DNA of 64,000 nt from Labilibaculum sp041595635. GTDB taxonomy: Bacteria; Bacteroidota; Bacteroidia; Bacteroidales; Marinifilaceae. Below, in pieces: positions 7,721 through 15,043 of this stretch. The first letter of the stretch is position 1. Each line of letters opens with the position of its first letter. The DNA is taken from contig NZ_JBFHJW010000007.1 of the NCBI RefSeq assembly GCF_041595635.1, positions 1-64,000 of the forward strand. The letters run 5' to 3'. The notes beneath the pieces are model-generated. The model was not told the origin of the DNA and ran no database searches. It worked only from the letters and a program-made list of their open reading frames with translations. Both the position numbers and the translations under genes were made by a program.

Positions 7721-8290
7721 ATGAAGATTTTAGTATTAGATAATTACGATTCCTTCACCTATAATTTGGTGGAATATTTGCGAAAATTGGGTGCAAAAGA
7801 TATTGAGATACATCGAAATCGTGAAATCGATTTGAAAGAGGTGGCTAAGTTCGATAAGATTTTACTATCGCCCGGACCAGGCATTCCTGATGAAGCCGGA
7901 ATCTTAAAGGATGTGATTAGGGAATATGCCTCAACTAAGTCAATATTAGGTGTTTGTTTGGGTGAACAGGCTATTGCTGAGGTGTTTGGTGGAAGTATAG
8001 AAAATCTCGATAAAGTGTACCATGGTGTAGCAACTTCTATTTTTAGAACCGAAGATGACAAAGGCCTTTTGCAGGGAATCGAAAAAGAATTTCAGGCAGG
8101 GAGATATCATTCCTGGAATGTAGTGAAGGAAAATTTGCCCGATTGTTTGACCGTAACCTGCGAAGACTCGGAAGGACAGATTATGGGAATTCGTCATAAA
8201 GAATTTGATGTGCAGGGCGTTCAGTTTCATCCCGAGTCGGTTCTAACACCTGATGGAATGAAAATGATTGAAAATTGGCTGAAATCATAA
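7721..8290 (+). CDS. trpG: Anthranilate synthase component II (glutamine amidotransferase)
   Basis: Class I glutamine amidotransferase that feeds ammonia to TrpE. 189 residues starting MKILVLDNYDSFTYNLVEYL. The oxyanion strand is LLSPGPGIPDEAG, the nucleophile Cys lies in GVCLGEQ (GVCLGHQ is commoner), and the His-Glu pair is in VQFHPESV. Such subunits often also serve aminodeoxychorismate synthase (PabA), which cannot be excluded. The 3-bp gap after trpE implies translational coupling. Confidence 0.94.
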   Translation: MKILVLDNYDSFTYNLVEYLRKLGAKDIEIHRNREIDLKEVAKFDKILLSPGPGIPDEAGILKDVIREYASTKSILGVCLGEQAIAEVFGGSIENLDKVYHGVATSIFRTEDDKGLLQGIEKEFQAGRYHSWNVVKENLPDCLTVTCEDSEGQIMGIRHKEFDVQGVQFHPESVLTPDGMKMIENWLKS

Positions 8291-8401
8291 GCTGTAAGTC
8301 TTGTTTCAAGGACTCAAAATTTCTTGATGCTTGAAGCTAGTAGCTTGTCGAGAGCGATATCAATAAAAAAATAAAAAATAACGAAGCTTAATATTATAAT
8401 C

Positions 8402-9394
8402 ATGCGCAATATACTTCAACATTTATTCGAATATAAAACCTTAACAAAAGAGGAAGCCAAAAAGGTTTTGATTCAGATTACCAAAGGAAATTACAACGAG
8501 TTCCAGATCACTTCATTTTTAACGGTTTTTATGATGAGAAGCATTACCGTAGAGGAGCTGACTGGTTTTCGGGAGGCACTTCTAGAGTTATGCATTCCCG
8601 TAGATCTGTCGGAATATAATGGTATTGATTTGTGTGGAACTGGCGGTGATGGCAAAAACACCTTCAACATTTCTACTTTAGCCTCTTTTGTGGTGGCCGG
8701 TACGGGCGAAAAAGTAACTAAGCATGGAAATTATGGGGTGTCATCTTTCTGCGGATCGTCTAATGTGATTGAGCATTTGGGTTATCAGTTTAAAAACAGG
8801 GAAGAAGATTTGAAGAGAGATTTAGATGAGGCAGGCATTTGTTTTTTGCATGCTCCCTTATTCAATCCAGCCATGAAAAATATTGCGCCCATTCGCCGAA
8901 ATTTAGGGGTGAGAACCTTTTTTAATATGTTGGGTCCTTTGGTGAATCCATCGAAACCCAAAAATCAAATTGTTGGGGTTTTTGACTTAGAATTGGCGCG
9001 TTTGTATCAGTATTTATTGCAGGAAACAGATTCGAAATTTACGGTGATTCATGGAATTGATGGTTACGACGAGGTTTCGCTTACTGGCAAAGTAAAATTG
9101 ATTGGCAATCAGATGGAAGAGTTGCTAGAGCCAGAAGATTTTGAGAAAAGAAAATTGAATCCGGAAGAATTGCATGGAGGAGAAACAGTAGAGGAAGCTG
9201 CAAAAATATTTGTAGATATACTAAAGGGCAAAGGAACAGAGGCGCAAAACTCTGTGGTTACTACAAATGCAGGTTTGGCCATTCATTGTCTGAATCCGGA
9301 AATAAGCCGGGCAGATGCCATGGGCAGAGCGGAAGAATCTTTATTTTCAGGCAAATCGTATGATGTATTAAGGAAACTGACAAAGAGAAACTAA
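8402..9394 (+). CDS. trpD: Anthranilate phosphoribosyltransferase
   Basis: Transfers phosphoribose from PRPP to anthranilate, the second tryptophan-specific step. 330 residues. It has the glycine-rich PRPP motif CGTGGDGKNTFNIST near residue 78, then KHGNYGVSSFCGSSNVIEHL and the metal/substrate region VRTFFNMLGPLVNP. It lies 111 bp after trpG, a gap in which I see no promoter or terminator. It is two bases from trpC. Length and domain order are ordinary for the family. Confidence 0.96.
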   Translation: MRNILQHLFEYKTLTKEEAKKVLIQITKGNYNEFQITSFLTVFMMRSITVEELTGFREALLELCIPVDLSEYNGIDLCGTGGDGKNTFNISTLASFVVAGTGEKVTKHGNYGVSSFCGSSNVIEHLGYQFKNREEDLKRDLDEAGICFLHAPLFNPAMKNIAPIRRNLGVRTFFNMLGPLVNPSKPKNQIVGVFDLELARLYQYLLQETDSKFTVIHGIDGYDEVSLTGKVKLIGNQMEELLEPEDFEKRKLNPEELHGGETVEEAAKIFVDILKGKGTEAQNSVVTTNAGLAIHCLNPEISRADAMGRAEESLFSGKSYDVLRKLTKRN

Positions 9395-9396
9395 GC

Positions 9397-10188
9397 ATGA
9401 ATGCAAAACAAAATATATTAGATAAGATTGTTCAGCAGAAGTTGGCTGAAGTAAGGGGGCAGAAAGAGCTTGTGCCTGTTTTTCAATTGATGGAGGAGGT
9501 AAATTTCAAGCGAACCTGTTTTTCCGCTAAAAAGTCGATTACTAAGATAGGTGCTTCGGGTGTGATTGCTGAATTCAAACGTCAATCGCCATCGAAAGGT
9601 GTGATTAATGGTAAAGCCAAGCCTGAGGATGTTGTGAAAGCTTACGAGGAGGCGGGAGCTTCTATGGTTTCAGTGCTAACCGATGAGACTTTTTTTGGAG
9701 CGCAGGCAAGCGATTTTGAAATGGCAAGAAAAATACTGAACATTCCCTTGCTGAGAAAAGAGTTCATTGTTGATTCCTATCAAATCTATCAATCGAAAGC
9801 CATGGGAGCTGATGTAATTCTGCTGATTGCAGCCATTCTAACTCCACAGCGATGCAAAGATTTTGCTTTTCTTGCTAGAGATTTGGGCATGGAAGTACTG
9901 CTGGAACTGCACGACGAATCGGAATTAGCCCATGTGAATGAATATGTCGATTTGGTGGGAATCAATAACCGAAACCTGAAAGATTTCTCGGTTGATACCG
10001 ATCGATCGATTCGATTGGCTGCTAAATTACCCGAAGATTTAATTCGTGTGGCCGAAAGTGGTTTGGATAGCGAAGAAGTGGTTCGAGAGATGAAAGCAAA
10101 TGGTTTTCAGGCCTTTTTAATGGGCGAACATTTCATGAAAACCGATTGCCCAGGCAAGGCCTGCAAACAATTTATTAATGCAATGTAG
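9397..10188 (+). CDS. trpC: Indole-3-glycerol phosphate synthase
   Basis: Closes the indole ring from CdRP. 263 residues, a (beta/alpha)8 barrel. The catalytic Lys is in VIAEFKRQSPSKG, the second Lys in LLRKEFIVDSYQIYQS, and the phosphate-binding end is in VGINNRNLKDFSVD and RVAESGLDS. It is monofunctional; in enterobacteria this domain is fused to TrpF, whereas here TrpF is joined to TrpB instead. It overlaps nothing and starts two bases after the trpD stop codon. Confidence 0.96.
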   Translation: MNAKQNILDKIVQQKLAEVRGQKELVPVFQLMEEVNFKRTCFSAKKSITKIGASGVIAEFKRQSPSKGVINGKAKPEDVVKAYEEAGASMVSVLTDETFFGAQASDFEMARKILNIPLLRKEFIVDSYQIYQSKAMGADVILLIAAILTPQRCKDFAFLARDLGMEVLLELHDESELAHVNEYVDLVGINNRNLKDFSVDTDRSIRLAAKLPEDLIRVAESGLDSEEVVREMKANGFQAFLMGEHFMKTDCPGKACKQFINAM

Positions 10189-10261
10189 GGACATGATACA
10201 TTGTGTCCAATAGGATAGAATAAAAGGACACGGCATGTCGGAATTTAAATATAAAAACAGC

Positions 10262-12073
10262 ATGAAAATAAAAGTTTGCGGTCTTCGCGATAAGAATAAT
10301 CTTAAAGATCTGTCTGTATTGCCATTGGACTATATGGGTTTCATTTTTTATTCAAAGTCTGCGCGTTTTGTGGGGGATGATTTTGATGCAGAAATCATGA
10401 AAATGATTCCTTCTCAGATCCGTAAAGTGGGGGTTTTTGTGAACGAAACAGTTCCGCGAGTGCTTGAATTGGCAAACAAATACCAGTTGGATGTTGTTCA
10501 GTTGCATGGCGATGAGAGTCCGAAAATGTGCAAGACAATTCAGGACTCAGGTTTTGAGGTATTTAAAGCTTTTCAGTTGAATGAAGACTTTCAGTTTGAA
10601 CAGCTGGACAAGTATCATAAAACATGTGATCATTTCCTTTTCGATACCAAATCGGCTGCTTATGGTGGAAGTGGAAAGAAATTCAACTGGCAAATCCTGG
10701 AAAAGTACAAGGGAGAAACCGATTTCTTTTTGAGTGGAGGAATTGGAATGGAGGATGTGGAAGCAGTAAAAGCTTTTCAGCATCCGCAATTATACGGCTT
10801 AGATGTGAATTCAGGATTTGAGGAGAGTCCGGCCGTAAAAAATGTTGTGTTGGTAAAAGAGTTTTTAAAATCAGTAAGAAAAACGAAGATGAGCAAGCAA
10901 AAATATGCAGTAAACGATAGAGGGTACTATGGACAATTTGGGGGCGCATTTATTCCTGAAATGTTACGTGCTAATGTTGATGAATTGCGTGAAAACTATC
11001 TGAAAATAATTAATTCGGATCAATTTCAGAAGGATTACAAACGTCTGTTAGACAATTATGTGGGACGACCTACTCCTTTAACTAAAGTGGAGAGCTTGTC
11101 GAAACGTTACGGAGCGAATATCTATCTGAAAAGAGAAGATTTAACGCACACCGGAGCGCACAAAATCAACAACACAATCGGTCAGATTCTGATTGCCAAA
11201 TACATGGGTAAGACCCGAATTATTGCTGAGACAGGAGCGGGGCAGCATGGCGTTGCAACTGCTACCGTTTGTGCTTTGTTTGGATTGGAATGTGTGGTTT
11301 ATATGGGTGCTTTGGATGTGGAACGTCAGGCTCCGAATGTGGCGCGCATGAAAATGCTGGGCGCGAAAGTGGTTCCTGCCATATCAGGAAATAAGACTTT
11401 GAAAGATGCGACCAACGAGGCCATTCGCGACTGGATTGCTAATCCTCATTCCTTCTATTTAATTGGCTCGGTGGTGGGTCCTCATCCATACCCCGATATG
11501 GTGACGCGTTTGCAGTCGGTAATCTCCAAAGAAATTCGTGAGCAGCTGACCCTTGAAACAGGAAATCCGAATCCTGATTACGTGATTGCCTGTGTGGGTG
11601 GAGGAAGTAATGCGGCAGGTGCTTTTTACCATTATCTGGATGAAGAAAAAGTGAAATTAGTAGCCGTTGAAGCTTCTGGTATGGGCGTTGAAAGCGGAGA
11701 GACCGCCGCAACCATAACTTTAGGGAATATTGGCTTTATTCACGGAAGTAAAACTATGCTGATGCAGGATGAGGACGGACAAATTACCGAACCTTACTCC
11801 ATTTCGGCAGGTCTCGATTATCCGGGAGTGGGGCCTTTGCATGCGCATTTGGCGGAATCGGAGAGGGCAGAATTCCTTTCTGTTACCGATCAGGAAGCTT
11901 TGGATGCCGCAAAAACCTTGGCTCTGTCTGAGGGAATTATTCCAGCTTTGGAATCGGCACATGCTCTGGCTGCTCTGGAGAAAATAAAATTCAAGAAAGA
12001 GGATGTGGTGGTTCTAAACCTATCGGGAAGAGGCGATAAGGATATGGAAACCTACATGAAGCATTTTAATTAA
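10262..12073 (+). CDS. trpFB: Fused phosphoribosylanthranilate isomerase - tryptophan synthase beta chain
   Basis: One uninterrupted frame encodes two enzymes. From ATG 10262 (protein starting MKIKVCGLRD) to about 10885 is TrpF, with VQLHGDES, LFDTKSAAYGGSGKKF and FLSGGIGMEDV. The ATG at 10889, where a separate trpB would begin (MSKQKYAVNDRGYYGQFGG), is in the same frame with no stop codon before it. The TrpB part is about 394 residues, with the PLP lysine in HTGAHKINN and the PLP-phosphate loop GGGSNAAG. An earlier ATG at 10235 adds nine residues without family support. Separate translation of TrpB from 10889 remains possible. Confidence 0.93.
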   Translation: MKIKVCGLRDKNNLKDLSVLPLDYMGFIFYSKSARFVGDDFDAEIMKMIPSQIRKVGVFVNETVPRVLELANKYQLDVVQLHGDESPKMCKTIQDSGFEVFKAFQLNEDFQFEQLDKYHKTCDHFLFDTKSAAYGGSGKKFNWQILEKYKGETDFFLSGGIGMEDVEAVKAFQHPQLYGLDVNSGFEESPAVKNVVLVKEFLKSVRKTKMSKQKYAVNDRGYYGQFGGAFIPEMLRANVDELRENYLKIINSDQFQKDYKRLLDNYVGRPTPLTKVESLSKRYGANIYLKREDLTHTGAHKINNTIGQILIAKYMGKTRIIAETGAGQHGVATATVCALFGLECVVYMGALDVERQAPNVARMKMLGAKVVPAISGNKTLKDATNEAIRDWIANPHSFYLIGSVVGPHPYPDMVTRLQSVISKEIREQLTLETGNPNPDYVIACVGGGSNAAGAFYHYLDEEKVKLVAVEASGMGVESGETAATITLGNIGFIHGSKTMLMQDEDGQITEPYSISAGLDYPGVGPLHAHLAESERAEFLSVTDQEALDAAKTLALSEGIIPALESAHALAALEKIKFKKEDVVVLNLSGRGDKDMETYMKHFN

Positions 12074-12148
12074 TAAATAGTAATTAACAAGTAACAATTA
12101 GGACCTAAAAATTATTAATTACTAATTGTTTATTATTCATTGTTTATC

Positions 12149-12898
12149 ATGAACCGAATAGATCAATTATTTCAAGATAAAGAAAAGGACATCCTGTCTA
12201 TTTATTTTCCTGCTGGATATCCAAATTTGAACGATACAGTTGCAAACCTTCAACTTTTGCAGGATAAGGGTGTGGATATGGTGGAAATTGGTATTCCATT
12301 TTCCGATCCTTTGGCCGATGGACCGGTAATTCAGTTGGCTGCTAAGAAGGCTCTCGATAGCGGCATGAGTTTACAACTTTTGTTTGAGCAGTTAAAAGAG
12401 GTACGTAAAAGCATTATAATGCCTTTGATATTGATGGGCTATTGGAATGTGGTTCATAAATTTGGCGTGGATGCTTTTCTAGATCAGTGCCAAAAAGTAG
12501 GAATTGACGGTGTGATTTTGCCCGATTTGCCTTTGGAAGAATACGAAGAGGATTTTAAAGAGAAGTTTGAGGCCAAGGGCGTGCACAATATTCTGTTGGT
12601 AACGCCACAAACCACCGATAGTCGCATGGCGAAAATCGAGAAAGCAGCCAAAGGTTTCTTGTACATGGTATCTTCATCGGCAACAACGGGCGGAGCTTTA
12701 GAGCAAAATAAGGAGAAGGAAGCCTACTTTAAAAAGGTGGCCCAATTAAATATTCCTTCCCTCATCGGATTTGGAATTCGCGATAAGCAAAGTCTGGTAA
12801 ATGCATCTAAATTTTCTAACGGAGCCATTATAGGAACTGCGTTTATTAAAGCATTAGAGCAGGGAAAAGCTGCGGATTTTATTGATGCCTTAGCCTAA
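12149..12898 (+). CDS. trpA: Tryptophan synthase alpha chain
   Basis: Cleaves indole-3-glycerol phosphate and passes indole to the TrpB part of the preceding protein. 249 residues from ATG 12149. The catalytic Glu is in VEIGIPFSDPLADGPVIQ and the catalytic Asp in GVILPDLPLEE. The phosphate-binding segment is SLIGFGIRDKQS. A TTG three codons earlier would also open the frame but ATG is preferred. It is the last gene of the trp operon; a strong terminator begins 28 bp after its stop. Confidence 0.96.
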   Translation: MNRIDQLFQDKEKDILSIYFPAGYPNLNDTVANLQLLQDKGVDMVEIGIPFSDPLADGPVIQLAAKKALDSGMSLQLLFEQLKEVRKSIIMPLILMGYWNVVHKFGVDAFLDQCQKVGIDGVILPDLPLEEYEEDFKEKFEAKGVHNILLVTPQTTDSRMAKIEKAAKGFLYMVSSSATTGGALEQNKEKEAYFKKVAQLNIPSLIGFGIRDKQSLVNASKFSNGAIIGTAFIKALEQGKAADFIDALA

Positions 12899-12926
12899 AA
12901 GTATTTTAAAATTTACGAAGATGAAG

Positions 12927-12950
12927 AAAGCCACCCTGAGGTGGCTTTTT
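12927..12950 (+). terminator. trp operon terminator
   Basis: AAAGCCACC and GGTGGCTTT form a 9-bp stem with loop CTGA, followed by a T-run. It lies just downstream of trpA. Confidence 0.85.
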
Positions 12951-13395
12951 GCTTTTATGTTTGTTTCTGGAAACATTTGAATTCTAAGGATTCTGTTTTT
13001 TTTCTCTCTTACTCGCTGCTCATTGTGGTGGATATTTTTCTTGCTAGGCAGTTCTTCCAACCAATTCGTCCGAATCGATTTATAGTTCGATTTGCCTACT
13101 GTTTTTTCGAGCTTGTGTTTTTTACTTTTGCAAAGTAAAGCACGAGCTAGAAGCTCGCGCTAGCGGGGGCTTTTTGCTTTTATGTTTGTTTCTGGAAACA
13201 TTTGAATTCTAAGGATTCTGTTATTTTTCTCTCTGTCTTACTCGCTGCTCTGTGGTGGATATTTTTCTTACTAGGCAGTTCCTCCTGCCTATTCGTTCCA
13301 ATCGATTTATAGTTCGATTGGCTTACTGTTTTTTTGAGCTTGTGTTTTTACTTTTGCAAAGTAAAGCACGAGCTAGAAGCTCGCGCTAGCGGGGG
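12943..13395. repeat. Tandem direct duplication of about 225 bp with REP-like palindromes
   Basis: Two adjacent copies, 12943-13167 and 13168-13395, match along their whole length with scattered substitutions and small indels, by eye roughly nine bases in ten. Each copy ends with a hairpin core (CGAGC TAGAA GCTCG) followed by the palindrome CGCTAGCG and a G-run, and each begins with GGCTTTTT. There is no open frame of family character in either copy. The palindromic end resembles bacterial interspersed REP-type elements. The duplication spans the gap from the trp terminator to the next gene. Confidence 0.8.
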
Positions 13396-13420
13396 CCTCC
13401 AATTTCAATTACGTTTTATC

Positions 13421-13879
13421 TCATTTAATTTTTGATTCAATTAGATTTAGTAAGATTTTTTGTCCAACAATTAGTATGCTATTTTCTCTATAATTTATAG
13501 TTATTTTTCCTCTATGCAGATTAGTAATTTTTTTAATTTTTGAAATTTTCTCAAATGTTGAAGAATTATTATCTCTACTAATTTCTTGATAGCCTTTTTC
13601 AACCAAAATACTTTCAATTTTTTCTGATATATTTTCAAAATTGATACTGTTTTTAATCGTCATTATTCCTTTTTTATCCACAAGAGGTTGAATTAATCCT
13701 TGAGTTAATGGAACAAAAACAAGTATTATCCAATTTTTACCAAATAATTCTTCAAAAGGAGTTTTTAATAAAATGGTAAATATTAAATATGCTAATCCAT
13801 TTAACAGAACGAAAGAAATCAATGCAATTTTAAACATTGCAGGAATTGATGCTTTGTAATATTTAATTTCAATTGTCAT
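13421..13879 (-). CDS. Hypothetical membrane protein
   Basis: 152 residues, not recognised. After a short cytoplasmic start there are two hydrophobic segments, about residues 15-37 (FKIALISFVLLNGLAYLIF) and 48-64 (NWIILVFVPLTQGLI), separated by a short loop. An 85-residue polar, Lys/Ile-rich C-terminal domain follows. This topology is common in small Bacteroidota membrane proteins of unknown role. The gene stands alone, facing away from the trp operon, in a repeat-rich stretch with low GC. Confidence 0.65.
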   Translation of the reverse strand: MTIEIKYYKASIPAMFKIALISFVLLNGLAYLIFTILLKTPFEELFGKNWIILVFVPLTQGLIQPLVDKKGIMTIKNSINFENISEKIESILVEKGYQEISRDNNSSTFEKISKIKKITNLHRGKITINYRENSILIVGQKILLNLIESKIK

Positions 13880-14224
13880 CTTCTATTTTTTTTCATTTAA
13901 ACTTGGCGGTAACTTCTTAGTAACCACCATGGCGTTTATTTCTTTTTAAAAAGAGTAAGGCTTTTGCTAAATAGCTTTTGGCTGATGTATTTTTAAACTG
14001 TAGTCTATTTTACTCTCTGCTCTCCCAATATTCCATGCAATAAACAAATGAGCTGGACAGACTTGCGAATGTACACATAATTAATTATTTCGAATCATTA
14101 TTTGGTCAGTAGTTTTGGAAGGAGGGGAGCAGATCTGTTTCGTATTCAGTTTTTCATAAATATGGATGGGAGCAAAAAAAAGCATGCGTTCCACTTCCGT
14201 GAACAGAGGCAATTGAAGGGTTAA
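13880..14224. other. Non-coding spacer
   Basis: No gene, RNA or strong hairpin recognised. Only short frames without family character are present. The stretch leads into the degenerate repeat array that follows. Confidence 0.5.
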
Positions 14225-14760
14225 ATCTCCCGAAAGTCCCGTCCTGATTGCTTCCTGCAGCTTTGTTTGGTGCAATCTTGCGAACGAGTTTGTTTTCCTG
14301 CAAGTTTGAATGCTCCCAAAACGATTTTAGTTGGGGCCACGCAAGTGTGAATGCTCCCAAACTAATTCTAGTTGGTGTCACTCAGCTTGGTTTGGTATCT
14401 ACTTGCGTGCAGGTTTGCTCCCTGCAAGTATGAATGGTCTCAAACTAATTCTAGTTGGGGCCATGCAGGTTGGTTTGGTATCATCTTGCGTGCAAGATTG
14501 CTTCCTGCAAGTGTGAATGCTCTCAAAACAATTCTAGTTACTAGCTCACAAGCTGGTTTACTACTTTTTTGTTGGTAAGATATTAGTTTGCAGGTAATGA
14601 ATACTGCTATCGGGCACGCAAGCTTGCATTCAACAAGTGTGAAAGTTTATACAACGATTCTGCTCGGCAGCTCGCGAGTTGGTTTGCTATTTTCTTTCCT
14701 GCAAGCTCGTGGCCTGCAAGAGTGAATGCTGTCAACTTGTGCACAATTGATGAGTGTCGG
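14225..14760. repeat. Degenerate tandem array, period about 41.6 bp (83-bp superunit)
   Basis: The word GAATG(C/G)TC or a variant recurs at 14308, 14349, 14432, 14515, 14641 and 14724, with spacings 41, 83, 83, 126 and 83. A second word, TTGGTTTGGTATC or a variant, recurs at about 14263, 14388, 14471, 14554 and 14680, with spacings 125, 83, 83 and 126. All are multiples of about 41.6 bp. One 83-bp superunit reads roughly as four blocks of about 21 bases. Several short overlapping frames exist, but the block lengths vary, so they do not look coding. The nature of the element is unknown. Confidence 0.75.
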
Positions 14761-15043
14761 GAAGCTTACGATTGTAAATTTCTAATCATTTAGACTGAAA
14801 CTTATGAAAATTATTAACAAAGTACGCTCTATTCTTGATCATTTGCTATACATTTACAATAATTATGCAGTATCTGCCTAAGTGGATATAGAAGATCGCT
14901 ATGAATTTTATGATACAGGGATTTTGTCCAGGATTTTTTGTTGATACCAGCCTAATGAAGTGGAAATTTTCAAATTGCAGGCTCATTTTTAATTGCCTTT
15001 TTATAGAATCATTATTTTCCAATAGATATAAATATTTTTAAGT
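14761..15043. other. Spacer upstream of the glycosidase-like lipoprotein gene
   Basis: AT-rich. A 25-codon frame begins at 14804 (MKIINKVRSI) and runs into TAA, then continues in the same frame as if it were the remnant of a longer gene. I do not recognise it. No terminator or promoter is convincing. Confidence 0.4.

Noticed and set aside
10189..10234. GGACA...TGTCC inverted repeat between trpC and the trpF-trpB fusion
   Set aside because: Only five base pairs with a ten-base loop; a chance or minor dispersed repeat.
10889..10891. Sequencing error or missing stop at the trpF-trpB junction
   Set aside because: Both parts are full length and in frame with a sensible linker, so the simplest reading is a real fusion, though resequencing would be prudent.
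12074..12140. AT-rich imperfect inverted repeat between the trpF-trpB fusion and trpA
   Set aside because: Arms are AT-rich with many mismatches and no T-run. It would not be an effective terminator inside an operon.
14248..14578. Three overlapping frames of 61-68 codons (for example FECSQND)
   Set aside because: They are translations of the degenerate 41.6-bp array. The repeat length is not a multiple of three, and the frames shift between units.
14225..14760. CRISPR array
   Set aside because: Repeats are degenerate, blocks are contiguous without unique spacers, and no cas genes are nearby. The same applies to 51727-52215.
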